Assembly: GCF_002443255.2 (NCBI RefSeq)
Contig: NW_019211457.1
Coordinates: forward strand, 14,990,374 to 15,054,373
Source of the DNA: Varroa destructor
Lineage: Eukaryota; Arthropoda; Arachnida; Mesostigmata; Varroidae
Reading direction: 5' to 3'
Length of the DNA: 64,000 nucleotides
Shown: one piece after another, positions 22,991 through 35,778 of the stretch
Layout of the letters: every line of letters begins with the position of its first letter
How positions within the stretch are numbered: position 1 is the first letter of the stretch
The notes under the pieces: model-generated
What the model saw: only the letters and a program-made list of their open reading frames with translations
Told to the model about the DNA's origin: nothing
Database searches by the model: none
Program-made: the position numbers and the translations under genes

Positions 22991-25900
22991 GTAAGTTGGT
23001 GTAAATCGGATGATTTTACAATGGGGGCGATATATATATATAAGGGTAATTGATTCACATAAATGATATTGCTTGCTGGTTATAATGTTTTAACTTCATA
23101 GGTGAAATTCAGATTTTCTGTGTTTAACTTTACCCCACTGAAAGGTTTGGTATTCGGCTTTTCGGCCAGTATCTGTTAATAAAATGTTCGAAAGATCTAG
23201 TGGACAAGAACAACTGGACAACAATAAAAGCTAGTTGGCAAGTCATCTTGTTTCTGAGGAAAATTTACCCTTACAAAATTGTCTCTTTTTCCTTCTTAAT
23301 GAATATAAGTAGTTTCCTTGTCCCCATTATTTTTCCACCTACTGTACACCTAATCCTCTGATTGTTGTTGTTATTGTTATCGTTGACCCTTTTGCAGATT
23401 AATTTAAGACTCGACTCTAGCGCTCCGGGATTAGAAGCCCTGCAGCAACAGCTGCTTTCCTCGCCCGCGTACCAGGCCGGTTTAAGTAAGGCTTTCAACG
23501 ATGTCCACCCCACGGCTACCAGCCACCCCCCGGGTCAAATGCTCTCAAATGGCCAATTGTCAGCTGATCTTGAAGGCTGTCTCAACGGCACAAGCGAATC
23601 CCCTCCAACAACAAAAGCGACACCAAGCAGCAATAGCAGTCCTAATACGACGACGAATAGTAACAACAATAATTCTTCTTCTTCTACGACATCAGCGGCT
23701 ACGCCGGCCACAGCAGCGCTTGCTCACACCAGTGGCATCAGCAGTCACAGCAATAATAACAACAATAACTGTTCCACGACTAGTAATACGTTGAGCAACA
23801 GCAGCAACAATCCTAGCAACCAACTGAGCGGCCAGCAAAATCCGTCAACAACAGGATGCGGAAGTGTCATGGAGGTAGCTTCCCCCCAAGCGGGAACCGC
23901 ACCACGTGCCTCAGTACCTCATCATCAGCCACCTCCGCCAACGGCGTATTCGCCGGCCCCTGGACCCGCAGCTTCGCCAGTGCTTCAGGCTGGGGGGCTT
24001 GGAGGGGCATCACCTGCTCCACCCCCATCGCCGGCCGCCTTAGCCACGAGTCAACGATCGACGCCCACGTTATCGGGTGTAGCGTCGCCTTTGATGGCTG
24101 GCTGTGTCAGTGGAGCGGGCCCGCAGATCGTGATTGCTGGCGGGTCCACGGGATCAGGTTCAATACCACCGCCTCCGCGGACGTTAACGCCGTCGCAATC
24201 TCCGCGTCTACTCAACGGTGGCGCGTCGACGCCAAACGGACTATCAGCGAACGCTTGCGGCGGATCAAATACGCCGGCATCAAACCCTGCTACACCCGTG
24301 CCATCAGTTACTTCGGACGTGATCACTCCCTCGCCAAGTCCCCACCTGCAGCAGATAGTTGTCGCGACCCAACCACAACAGCAACAACAGCATATAACAC
24401 TTTCAACGACTCCAACGCCCCCGACGAGTTCACAACAGCCAACCTCTGTTGCTACAACGCATCAAATCCATCAACAACAGCAACGACAACAGCAGCTGCT
24501 TCAGCAGGTGGTGGCCTCTGTGGCGAGCTCAACTGCGACGACAACCCAGACCTCATCAATATCGGTTTCACCCGCCGGTCCACAGACGGGACAAGCCCCA
24601 CAAATCATTCTTGGGCCACAACAGGCTGGCATTCTGCAGGCCGGTGGCTCAAGTACCATCTTGCTCAACCAGGCGATGCTGCAGCAACAGTTACAAGCAG
24701 CCGCCGCCGCCGCTGCTGCCTCGTCGGGGCACACGTTGGCGGCCACAGCTGGCGCAGCGGGTGCCGCCTCCCACCATCATCACTCTACACATCATCATCA
24801 CCACCATCATCACCATAGTCAGTCGGCGCAAGCACAGCCTCAGCCATTGTTTGTGCAGTCGGTAAACGGCCAACTGCAGTTGATTCATCGGCCAGCAACG
24901 ATGCTGCAGCCACAGCATGTGGCAGCTGGCACGGTCGGAGCTCCAAGTCAGCAGCATTCCGGAGGAAATGCTGCTGCAACAAAAGCAATCATGCTTGGCC
25001 ACCCGGGTCAGCCGAGGCCGAATTACGTGCTCGCCCCGAAGCTCAACCCAGGCGGAGGGCTATCGTTCCAGCTGCAGCCTGCCTCCCCGCAACAACCCCA
25101 ACCGCTATTGCTCCAGCCGCAGCAGATTAATCATGCGTCGCAGATGTCGACGATCCATTTGACTGGCCCTGGCCCCACGTTCGTGCAGATGGGCGCCACA
25201 CCCGCGGCGGCGGGTCAGCCGCAGATTATTGCGACGGCCACGCCGCCGCTTCCTACAACGCCGTCCCCAGCACCTACGCCTATGTCCCAGACACCAAGTC
25301 CGGCGCCAAGCAATAGCAGTAAACCACCGACGCCCTCTGGCAGCAAGGAGGGCGGTGGTAAAGGCGGAAAGAATGCTACGGGCGGCAGCGGGAATAACAG
25401 CCAACAGCAACAAAACAAGGCTCGGCCAAGCGTCAATTTGGGCGACCTTCTCAAGGAGCACGGTATACTCGACGCGTCCCCGCCACCGTCGCCCACCCCA
25501 CAGCCGACGCAACAGCAGGAAGCAATCATGGAACAGGCAGTACCGGCATCGGTTCTCGAACCGCCCAAGAAGTCAGCGCTTCTCGAGCGGTTAACGTCCG
25601 CACCTCCACCTGTAAGCAATTGTAACCTGTTAATACACCATGTTGTTTGGGCATGCGTTGTCATTAACATGGAACTAGCAGACGTCGAAAAGTAGTATCT
25701 ATAGATGACCTATTAGCGATAATGTACTATCTCTTTCTTGTTAATTTTCTTTGGGGGCTGAACATTTTTCTTGATCGATTATTTTAGGCCTGGGGTGCTG
25801 GTCCACGACTTCCAGCTCTGGAGTCCCTTTGAACTCCACTACTACGGATTAGATATGCCTTAGTTGATGGGCAGCTGCTCCTGTACTCTAGTGTCGAAAG

Positions 25901-26798
25901 CTGGTTCCAAATGTTTAGCTAGTAGTGCCCATGCTTCTGTTAACCGATGACTAGATAGTTGCAATGCATACGAAGATGTAAACGAGCCTGGATCTTGAAA
26001 ATGGTATTGAGAAAGGGAGAGAAACGGTGTTCTTAAGGAGTTTTTTGAACGAGACAGCATAGGCCATGATAAATTAATCGCACAAAACGTTTCATAGACA
26101 ATCCTATCTGTTAACAAATTGCCCGTCATCAGATTTGTTCCGTAAGCAACCTTCTTTCATTTTGCGTTTATTCGAACAACAGACTCCACCGGCCGCGACG
26201 CAGAAGGTGGGCGTGTTGCAGATAAACGGGAATATGGTGCCGGTCGTCCTTCCACCCCAAGTGGCTGGTCAACTTCAGGCAGCAGCCGCCGCTGCCGCAG
26301 TCGGTGGCCAGCTGCAATCGCTACAGGTGCAGCACCATGGCCCTGGCGTGACGACCTCATTAGGTCAGGTCACCAGTGGCGGCAATGTAATTACTGTACA
26401 GACGTCCCCCTTCCGCCAACAGCAGCAACAGCCGCAATTAGCAGGTGTTGGTGCTCATCATGCCCAGCAGCTGCAGCAAGCTCAGCAACAACATATTCAT
26501 CAAATGACTGGAGCAGCTGGTTCACTCCATCATCATCATCATCATCATCATCATAGCCATCAGGCACAGCAGCCACATCGGGGCCCACAGCAGCAAGAAC
26601 AGCTGCAAATGTCTGCAGCAGGTGCGGTCCTTCCGAGTGCCCATGCTGTTGTAACGATGTCAACTGCGGCTGCGTCGGCGGCAATAGCAACCCATACGTC
26701 GACAATGTCCACAGCAAACATAACTATTAATAATAGTAACGTTAGTAATAGTACAGCCAAGAGCAGCCATAGCAGCACAGAGGTAACGAATAATAATA

Positions 26799-26829
<31 letters not shown>

Positions 26830-29800
26830 TCCTACTAATCTTACCAATAGTGGCAGTAATATAAGTGCTATGCAGCAGCAACAGCAACAAACTACTGTGA
26901 TTCAACCCGGAGCCCCTGGCCAACAGCCGAGGTAAGTGATGCACACTGGTAAACAAAGGAACGTAACTCATAGAATGAATAGGGTCAATAGAATGAATAG
27001 GATCAAACGTTAGAATCTACCACTGAAGCTGTTAGACTACGGCGTGCCTTTTGACAACTTCGAACATAATGCAGTTTTTTTTTTTGTTTCTAATAGCTCA
27101 TCGTGTGTTGTGTTTATGTGGTTCGTTAATTTATCGTACGTATAGAATGAAAGCTATTGATGTATAAGGCAGGTGTGTTTTTTTTCTATTAAAAGTCTGT
27201 AGAACGAAACGTGTTAGCTCTTCTGTGAAAATCATTTGAGCTAGTCGACTATGGTGGTGAGAGACGAGTATATCTGGTCTTATACACTATCTGTAATATG
27301 AATAGCCAGTATTCGCAAGAAGGGCTTCGGTGTGACAATCATACATGCATGATTTTGATTTAGGCTTGCCTCGACTGTGCACATCGCCAGTACTAATTCT
27401 ATGTTATCTATCTGTTATTGTCGAATTCTACCGTGTTGCCCCATTATGTACCGGAACAACTATCAACAGAATGGTGTATCTGTCCGGCAATGCGGCTATC
27501 GGCGAGGGCGGTAAGGTGGTGTCGTTAGTGGGTGGGCAGATTCAACAAGTGGGTTCGTTGGGGGCTGGCGGACAAGTTGTGATCCGCCATGGCGTTCCAC
27601 CCCGTCCGCCGCAGAACTCGCCAATCAACGACCCGTTATATGAACGGCTCAAGACGCAATTAGCCGGTCTCAGCGCGCTAGAAAATCCGACTGCGCAGCA
27701 ACGCGTACTGCTGCAGCAGATGGTGGCGTTGCAAGAGAAGATGAAACAACAAGTCCAACAGCAGCAACAACAACAGCAGCAGCAGCAGCCACAGGTGGTA
27801 GCCGCTCAACCGCAGATGGTCACAGCTCAGCCCCATACGCAGCAGGTATTGGTCACAACACCCGGCGGGGGACAGGTCGTCCTTGGCAGCGGACCCGTCG
27901 GAGCTGTGGGCCAACCTCAGATTATCACAATTCAGCCCCAACAGCTTCAGCAGCTGCAGAATGCTGCCGCTGCCGCTGCCGCAGCGAATGCGCAGTCACA
28001 TCAGCGACCTCAACAGCACGTAAGTGAACGGAAGTGTATGATAGTTTTCACTCCGAAGTGCGATAGTGGAGCTTTCCGGCGGCATAGACGGCCCGCTGAT
28101 AACGAGCTTTTTTTTTGGCTATCACTAAGGCTACGCTGGCATTATTCACTAGAAAAATCTGTGATACTAGATAGTATGAAGGATATATTGCATATTGATC
28201 CTATTTTCGTTGCTGTTCTTCGACGAAGAAAAATGAAACTGCTCGTTAATATGATGCATTCAGTCTTTTCAAACTCGATAAATGCTGAGGGTAGACAAAA
28301 TAACTGAAAGTTCTCTATGTAAAAATATTGATCTGTCCGTGCTAACAGGCGAATATGAGGTGAGAAGTAACCGCTTTAAAAGGGTGCCATGACTTCCTAT
28401 CATGCACCGTACGATAAATACTATGTGGGTGTAAAAGTAAGCCAGATCGTTACTGCAATCGAAGTATCTTTGGTACGGGCTTCTTTTTCTTCTAGTTTTC
28501 CTATTGTTGTCATGGCAGTTCCTATAACCCTCGCTTTGGGAAGACTAGCTAGATCAGACTGTGAGTCACGGGGTTTCTAGTAAAAGTTCTATCGTATCAG
28601 TAATACCGGTGCTAATAACCTGAACGATCGATTAATTTCGAAAATAGGCTCCTCTCTCAATCTAGATATGTGAAATTGACACACGGTACGAATGAACAGT
28701 GGCAAAACATAGAATGAATGGGTTCGAATTTACTAAAGCTGATTATTTTGTGTCCATTTACTGTCTATTGGTACTAATAAACATTGCGTTATCTCTATCG
28801 CTCGACTACTCAGGGGAATGTAGCTATATGTCCGCCATCTGCGATTGCATTTTCCCACTCATAACTTTTTCGTTGCTTGTTGGGCTGCTTCGGCGCTTGT
28901 AAACCAGTTTAAAGTAATAACAACTATAACATCACGCAATATTTTTTTAATTGTGGTCGAGACATTGTCTTGAATATTTTCTGAGAGGTCGTTATCGAGA
29001 CCCATCACGCTCCACAGGCTACGCAGTACATGAGTGGGACAAAGGTTCGTTTATTAGGAACCGAACAGGATGATTTTAGCAATGAGCAAATAAAAAGCGA
29101 GATTTGCAAGAAGGCAATTAGCAATCATGAGAGAAAGATGAGCGCGACCCCCACCTAAACCTCAAGCTCACTTTGTAGTTGTTGTTGTTGTTGTTTTTTT
29201 TTTCGTTTGTCGCTGTCAACGTACGTCTCCTTTGTTGTGTCCATAGTGGCGCGCATTGTTAATTATTCATTTAGCCGCTCGATTCATTCGTGTTTAGCAC
29301 CTAGTTGTTATGAAACGACTAAGCGAGCGCTGAGTAGCCATCGAAATCCAACACAGATTCACCATTATGTCTCTCTCACCGCTCCCTTTACTAACCGAAC
29401 AGCTGTGTGCTAACTGGTGATTTGATTTCCTCACTAACTACAGTTACGAACTATCGCGCCAGCTCCGAGCGGCGTGCAGATGGCGGCCTTGACGAGCGGT
29501 CTAAAATCGACGGGACAGATGGGAATAACCGCGTCAGTAACAACGACAACAACGTCAACAGCTGCTGCAGCTGCGAAGGGTCCAACAGGAGCAGCTGGTG
29601 CTACGACTGCCACAGCTACCATTGATGGGAGTCAGATTCTTCGGTTAGCCAACGGCCAGACCGCGTTGCTTAACGGCCCTCACACCTTGTCTGGTGTTGG
29701 AGGTATACCACCTGGCGTGGTCGTTGTTCAGGCCCCTGCCTCGCATCAGGTCGCGCAGCAGGTCGCAGCGACTGCAACAGGACAAACGGGCGCGGTGCAG

Positions 29801-32800
29801 ATGACTACCGTTTCGGTAACGCCTCAGTCACAGACGGGGGCTACCTCTGCAACGCAGCCATCGTCACCGTTTGTAAACGCACTTAGCAACAGTCACGCAG
29901 GGACGGTTTCGACGGTCGGTGGCGCGGCACCAGCGGATGGTGGAAGTGCAATTGCTGGCAAGCTGCAACAGTCACCCCATCAACAAGGTCTGTTACTAGG
30001 CAGTCTTGGCGGAGTTGGTGGTCTGGCGGGCCTACAAGGCTTGCCGGCCAACGCGCAACTTGTCAAGAAACTTGTCCTAGGCAACGTGAACGGAATACCT
30101 ACTGTGGTGCAGCTAAACGCAAGCCAGCTAAGCCAGCTGGGTCAGTTTGGCCATCTGGCCACGTCCACTGGCCCTACGAGCAGTGTTATACAACTGCTTC
30201 AACAGCAGCAGCAGCAGCAGCAACAGCAACAGCAGCACCAACAAGCGGCGGCGAATCCGGCCCACCTTGGTACAACAGGACCGCAGCTAGTAGTCAGTAC
30301 GGCTCAAGCTCAATCAAGCTCAGTGTTATCAGCGGCGACATCGACTACATCGATGCCGTCGCTTAATGTACAGGCGTCCGTTGCGCACCCACCTATGGTT
30401 AAATCTGTTAGTTCTCTACTCAACAAAATAATGATCGGTAGCCAGACAGCATCGACGGGTCAGCAACAATCGGTTTCGAACGCGCATGTAGCCGTCTCAA
30501 GCACGATGACAGTTGTCAACAGTAGTCAGGCGACAATTGCGCAGGCAGCCGGAGCGGTCAGCGCCCCTTGCACTATGACAAGCGTGAGCAATAGCTGCGG
30601 TATGGGATCCGCATCATCAGCAGTTACCGGTTCAACAACAACAACAACACAACAACAGCAGCTTGGACAGCCGGCAGGCGCTACTGGCGACACAGGTGGT
30701 CACCAGATGCAAATGAAGCTGCAGCCACCTGTGATGCAGGCCGTCGTTAAAACCGAGGTATGCGACTCCACTGTTGTGACACCACCATCTGCCTCCCCCC
30801 TGCCGACGGTCCCTGGTCACCTGCAGGGCTCCGTTATGGCTCAGCTGCAGGGGGTAACTAATGCAGGTAGTGTTGGTAGCACGGTGGTCGGCGGAGCAGG
30901 TGTTGCTGGAGTCGGACTCGGGCTTGGAAACGGTGGCGGGGGTGGGGGCGGCGTCGTGGGCAGCACTGGAGCCACGTTAATCGTCAGCTCAGCGTCAGCT
31001 CCAGCAACAGCTTGTCCAACTGTCCCATCACCACTGCCCAATGGGCCGCCCCTAGCGGCCGAAGCACCCAATACGACATCGCCGAACCCGCACCAACTTC
31101 TGCATCAGCAAAATGGCCAACTCTACCAGCATCATCAACAACAAGGCCATCAGTATCACCATCATCACCATTCACAACAGAGTCACCAAAGCTTTCATAA
31201 TCAAGGCAACATGACTATTACCTCATCAACGACAAATAATAACATCATTTCCAGCAACTATAGCCAACCACAGCATCAGCCAAATCAACATCAACACCCT
31301 CAAACCAACAGTCATCACATCATCAGTACAAGTGTCGATCAAGTTCTCAGCAGCAACAACAACAACAACAACAACAGCGTTATAACCCCTACTACCACAA
31401 GCTTAAGCCAGCAACAACAACAACAACAACAGGCTCAACAGGCCATGAGGCAGACGATCGCGCAGTCGTCTACATCGCCGCATATCAACGTTTCGCCGAT
31501 GTCAACGCCATCTTCAATGGCCGCCACTGTAGTTGCGATTTCGCAGACCCAGGCCACGTCGACTGTAAGCATTTGATAACCACACGACGAACCACACGAA
31601 CGAATTAAGACGAGATGTTCTACAAACTGGGACAGATAAAGGATCAAAAGCTAGAGCAAACAATGCGTAGTAACTCGCTCAGTGTATACGGAGTGATCAA
31701 CGAGATGTCCCACCTATTTCCAATATTTGGGTTGATGTTGTTTCGGCTTGAATCTTCAATCTGCTTTGTTTTTTTCGTCTTTCGTCTATTTTTTCTCCTG
31801 AATCGACTTCCATTCTGTTCCTGTACCCGCTCGCACCCGACACTTCTAATCTTCCTTCTTAAATTGATCGTCTCAAAGTTCACCTGTCGAGCACCTGCTC
31901 AGTGCCGATAAACGATGACGAAAGTTTTGCCTGATCAAATAGAAATTTGCTTCTCCGGTTTTGTTCTTCACGGTAATATTGCTTTCTATTGGTAGCCGCA
32001 ACGTGTGTCGACGTGATATGGTCAACTTACTGCGTTTCACGAAGATCTAGCATCTTACATATATTTGCACGAGAGAAAACACATTATGAAAGAACGAGCG
32101 ATTCTGCGAAGCTACGGGTATTAGCGGTATACCTATTGTGTGATAGATGGCATGGCATTGGAGTATCCGCAGGATGTTAGTAACCCTGCGCGATAATTCC
32201 CTCTGTTGGGCCGAGGGCTTTGCAGTGACTAAATATCGCTGAATCTTCCTTCAAAGCCTCAGCCATGATAAACTTTGTTGGTTTCCATGTTAGTATTTGA
32301 TTACCTTTGCATCGTAGTAACATATAGAAATGTCTGCTTGTTAAATACGACTGGATTCATAATTTTGTCTCTGAAATGCGCATTTGGTACAGGTAATGTT
32401 TAACGTTATTCGAGTGACTGCTTTTTGCTTGGTTGCTTGTCGTGATAAATAGGCCTGTTTAAGACAACGATGCATGGCTCGCTTCGAACGGTTGTGGATA
32501 ACTTTTTTTTTATTGCGTAATATTGTTGTTGATATAAAGGTATACACCTTTTGAATAAAGCGCTATTTATTTGCTAACCAGCCTGTTTCTGCGCGATTTG
32601 CCTTTGTTCAATAGTGTCTCTCTGAAAATATTTTTGTTCTTCGCTGTTTTATTATGTATGCTGCAATAGGAAACACGAGGAAGCAGTGACGAACGCAGTG
32701 GCGAACGCTATTTTTAAGAGTCTTTCCTAGAAGAGCAATTGCGAGTATATCTTTCATGTCACGTATCAAGCGTGACATATGCGTGTGTGTTTCCCTATTG

Positions 32801-34063
32801 TTATTATTAGTATTATTATGTTGATTTATGTATATTTCGGTCCCTTTAAAAAAGAAGCAGAACTTCACAAGAACATTGTCCTCAAGATTGACACAGTATG
32901 CCTTTAACGTGGTTTTTTTAGCTAATTCAAGGTTTTCTTCCGTCATTTTCATGTTCTTCTGTCGGCTTCGCCACTTGTTTTTCTCTGATCTCCAAATAGC
33001 CCTTGATCTCAAGCCCCTCGACCGCGGCCTTAGCGGGTTCCCTGCCTTCAGCCGCGGTGGGCTCCACATTCCAAGCGCCTTCCGGAGCACCGGACGGTGC
33101 TCCTCCTGGCAGCGTGACCGAATTCCCCCGTGCTGTGATGGCTGCCCGCCACACCTTGAAGGTACAGGTGCCCATTAGTGTCTCCGTGCCCCACATTATC
33201 ACGAACACTTGCAGCAATAACAACAACAATAATGTATTTACCAACACCGCGGTAAACCCCGCCCTTGCAAGTTCTGCCGTAAAGGTAAGCACGGAAAATG
33301 CATTTATTCCATTAACAAAGTACTTGGACATTCTTCTGTGATTATTTTGGTCAACTATGAAAAGCATGTGACGCACTTGGCCGTACGTTACCTCCACCCA
33401 AAATGCAGAAACGCCAGTCATTTCATTGCTTAGTTAGCATATTGACTGGTACGCTCTTCCAACTGAAATATATATTATCATTTTCATTATTATTCTGCTG
33501 TATTTAAGCACATATGTAATAGTACGGCGATCCTAGTTAATCCATATCTTTTACTTAGAATTTGGTTTTTTGTGCCGCATCCGTAGACGACTCCGCCCAA
33601 AAAGAAGAAAAAGAAAAAGACGAAAAAGGAGAGAGAGATGGAACAGCCCGAAAGGGAACGGGCCGCGAAAGAAAAACTGACATTGGCCACGGTCAAAACC
33701 GAAACCGGTTCACCACCGCCACCGTCGATGACAACCCTGACGACAACATTGACTATGCCAGCGACGCCTATGCCATCGGCACTGACCACGAATACGGTGA
33801 TGGCAAATACGCCGATGGCGAAGGTTGTTATTAAACAGGATCTGTCCGTTAGTCCTCAGGCGAATGGGGATCTTGAACTGATTCAGCCACCTGCTCTAAT
33901 CCCTACTGTGCTCACCGCCGCCCCATGCGCAAGTGGGACAACACCTGCACTCATGGTTCAGAAGCATATTCCTTCCGTCGTAACACCAACCGCTGCAACA
34001 CAAATTGCTCCTCAGACGACGACAGCAGCGGCAACAACAACAACGACAACAACAACAACAACA

Positions 34064-34104
<41 letters not shown>

Positions 34105-35778
34105 AACAACAACAACAACTACTACTACCACTACAACAACTACAACAACAAGCGTGAATCCTGTGATTAAGACGAAGGAGTCCAAGGAGAGCAAAGCAGA
34201 AAAAGAAGGTCATCACCAAAAAGGCGGCGTTGGTACAGCGGCAACCTCTGTTATCGAAGCGAAGAATACGAAGGATTACTCCAAGGACACTGGCAGTGGC
34301 GGCAAAGAGTCGAAATACGACTCAAAAGATGGCGGAGGAAAAGGCGGCAGTAACGCGAAGGTAGTAATTCCAGCGATGACAAAAGCGGCCAAAAAACGCC
34401 AGGCGGCTAAGGAGCGGGAGAGGCTCGCCCAGGAGAAGTTCAAAAGGCAGCGTTTCGAGCAACGTGTTCTCAACGACCAAAAAGAGGTGCTGACGCCTCG
34501 ACTCGAACCGTTCAAGGAACGACAGGAGGCCATCAAGCGGCTGCTGTCCTACCACGTGGCGGACGTGGCCGAGCCTTCGGTACTCGCGCTGCAGGAGTGC
34601 GACGCTGCCTTCGAGCGCCTCTCCGCGCGGATGCTTCAGGCAAAGGAGCATCTCATTTCGCGCTTCCATCTCACGTCACTTAAGTCCGGCATGGTGAGTG
34701 TTACGATTATATTACACCATGTAGATGTATTAGCACATTTTTAGTATCTTTTTAATAAATTCTATTCAGACACCCTCGTAACGTTCGCTTCTCTTACTGT
34801 CTTATTCGTATGTTTGGCTCATCTCGTTCTGTAATGGCGTCCTTATTCCAGAGCGATACGCCAATGCATGAAAGTCTACTGGTATCCCGGCTACTACTCG
34901 ATGACGAAAAGCAGTTGCAATCCGAACGTGTAGAGGAGACGCTCAGCCTAATGGAGGAGCCTGATCCCACTGACTTCTTCCCGCTGCCAACATCCTCACC
35001 ACATCAATATCACGATCACCAACAACACCATCACCAGCAGCAGACGACAACAACTGCGCTGGCAACTGCCACTGAAACAGGATTCGACAGGGCCGCTAGC
35101 GGCTCGTGTCTTATGGACACGACGCCAACAACGTCGTGCGGCGGCAGCAGCAGCAGCGGTGCTGGTCGAAATGATGAAACGCGATCCGATATGCTGCTCC
35201 CGGATGATCTCGACGAGGACCGTGACGCCGATCACGATCAGGCCGAAAGTGGCGGAGGTGGTCGTGTAGACGCTATGTCGCAACCTACTGTCGATGACGA
35301 TCACGAGCAGACCGATCATGAACGCGAGGACGACCCGCTGCAACTGCACAACCAGCGAAGCCGTTGCACGACCGACGTTGACGAATGCGAAGGCGCCGCT
35401 GCTAATTTGATGCCGATACATGATGATCATCATCATCAATCTCACCAACCTCACCATGATCATCATCACCACCACCACTCTCACCATCATCACCACCATG
35501 ATGATGTGCATGAAGCAGACAGCATAGACCTGGACGAAGGCGCTTCGTGCCATTCGGTCGGCGGCACGCTGGGCGACGGAGATGGCGGTTATTCCCGATT
35601 AGCCTCCCTCAGCGTCCCCAGTGTACCAAGCGTTCATAGCGGCCACAGCCAAGCCGCTCTCGGTGAAGATTCGCTATCCGAGCTCGTCACCGATGGCCAG
35701 CTACTGTCGAATCAGCTGCTGGCACAGAGCGATGATCCCGACCTAGACAACGCGGTTAACTCGATCCTGTTCGCGTAG
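22352..35778 (+). CDS. BICRA: BICRA/GLTSCR1-like subunit of the non-canonical BAF complex
   Basis: Relatives of this protein (human BICRA and BICRAL) bind the BET protein BRD4 and are defining subunits of the BRD9-containing ncBAF chromatin remodeller in the nucleus. Coding exons are 22352-22990, 23398-25611, 26183-26931, 27470-28019, 29444-31564, 33000-33284, 33587-34693 and 34852-35778 (tandem TAG TAG). They give about 2,863 residues from ATG 22352. All introns are phase 0 except the one after exon 3 (phase 2, rebuilding an Arg codon), and every junction is GT-AG and in frame. Evidence for identity: N-terminal MDDGGKCLLDVINDP aligns with human MDDEDGRCLLDVICDP; the GLTSCR1 domain at about 2483-2580 includes AIKRLLSYHV; the C-terminal end DDPDLDNAVNSILFA aligns with human TEHLQSAIDSIL. 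The rest is Gln/Ser/Thr/Ala/His-rich and presumably disordered. It is far longer than human BICRA (about 1,560). Confidence 0.93.
23398..25611 (+). CDS. BICRA: BICRA coding exon 2
   Basis: Residues 214-951, beginning INLRLDSSAPG after a TTTTGCAG acceptor. It is Ser/Thr/Pro/Gln-rich and presumably disordered. It has a His cluster (24772-24822), an Ala run (24700-24720) and a Gly/Lys patch (25351-25381). The end carries ARPSVNLGDLLKEHGI and KKSALLERLTSAPPP, hydrophobic islands that look conserved. The donor is GTAAGC at 25612, phase 0. Confidence 0.88.
26183..26931 (+). CDS. BICRA: BICRA coding exon 3
   Basis: Residues 952-1200 plus a split Arg codon. It starts TPPAATQKVGVLQING, then has Gln-rich, Ala-rich, poly-His (26527-26555) and poly-Asn (about 26787-26830, AAT-based) tracts. 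The donor after 26931 is GTAAGT in phase 2, the only non-zero phase in the gene; it pairs with the A that opens exon 4. Confidence 0.88.
26970..27005 (+). repeat. Two-copy 18-bp tandem repeat in BICRA intron 3
   Basis: ATAGAATGAATAGGGTCA is followed directly by a copy with one substitution (GGATCA). Similar ATAGAATGAA words recur at about 27143 and 28710 in neighbouring introns. Confidence 0.7.
27470..28019 (+). CDS. BICRA: BICRA coding exon 4
   Basis: Residues 1201-1384. It completes the Arg codon and continues MVYLSGNAAIGEGGKVV. A well-ordered predicted helical segment (PLYERLKTQLAGLSALENPT, then AQQRVLLQQMVALQEKM) lies before a Gln tract (27748-27789). It ends HQRPQQH at a GTAAGT donor. 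The non-repetitive helix in an otherwise disordered protein is a candidate interaction surface (inference). Confidence 0.88.
29444..31564 (+). CDS. BICRA: BICRA coding exon 5
   Basis: Residues 1385-2091, starting LRTIAPAPSGVQMAALTSG after a CTAAC-type branch region and CTACAG acceptor. Ordered islands include SQILRLANGQTALLNGPHTL and NAQLVKKLVLGNVNGIPTVV, plus VKSVSSLLNKIMIGSQ. Repeats are Gln (30201-30236), Gly (30931-30956), His (31157-31171), Asn (31354-31377) and Gln (31411-31431). It ends TQATST at GTAAGC, phase 0. Confidence 0.88.
33000..33284 (+). CDS. BICRA: BICRA coding exon 6
   Basis: Residues 2092-2186, a 285-nt exon with Ala/Ser/Pro content (PLISSPSTAALAGSLPSAAV) and the island HTLKVQVPISVSVPHIITN before an Asn run. 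The acceptor is AAATAG and the donor GTAAGC, both phase 0. As a multiple of three nt it could be skipped without a frameshift. Confidence 0.8.
33587..34693 (+). CDS. BICRA: BICRA coding exon 7 (NLS-like run, Thr repeat, start of GLTSCR1 domain)
   Basis: Residues 2187-2555. It opens with a strongly basic PPKKKKKKKTKK run, a likely nuclear localisation signal. It contains 39 consecutive Thr codons (34034-34150). A charged helix (about 2450-2482, KKRQAAKERERLAQEKFKRQ) leads into the GLTSCR1 domain, with LTPRLEPFKERQEAIKRLLS and YHVAD aligning with the human FEDALHRLLPYHV region. The donor after 34693 is GTGAGT, phase 0, inside the domain. Confidence 0.92.
34852..35778 (+). CDS. BICRA: BICRA coding exon 8 (end of GLTSCR1 domain, C-terminus)
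   Basis: Residues 2556-2863. The first 25 or so residues (HESLLVSRLLLDDEKQLQSE) finish the GLTSCR1 domain and parallel the human MVMIDRMFIQEEKTTLALDK segment. Asp/Glu-rich stretches and a long His/Asp-rich tract (35419-35508) follow. The end, LAQSDDPDLDNAVNSILFA, matches the conserved BICRA C-terminal helix. Two TAG codons in a row (35776-35781) end the frame. Confidence 0.92.
   Translation, partial: SDTPMHESLLVSRLLLDDEKQLQSERVEETLSLMEEPDPTDFFPLPTSSPHQYHDHQQHHHQQQTTTTALATATETGFDRAASGSCLMDTTPTTSCGGSSSSGAGRNDETRSDMLLPDDLDEDRDADHDQAESGGGGRVDAMSQPTVDDDHEQTDHEREDDPLQLHNQRSRCTTDVDECEGAAANLMPIHDDHHHQSHQPHHDHHHHHHSHHHHHHDDVHEADSIDLDEGASCHSVGGTLGDGDGGYSRLASLSVPSVPSVHSGHSQAALGEDSLSELVTDGQLLSNQLLAQSDDPDLDNAVNSILFA

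Noticed and set aside
33896..34219. Cys/Arg-rich minus frame and polyvaline/poly-Asp frames over 34030-34150
   Set aside because: They are other-frame readings of the Thr-coding repeat in BICRA exon 7.
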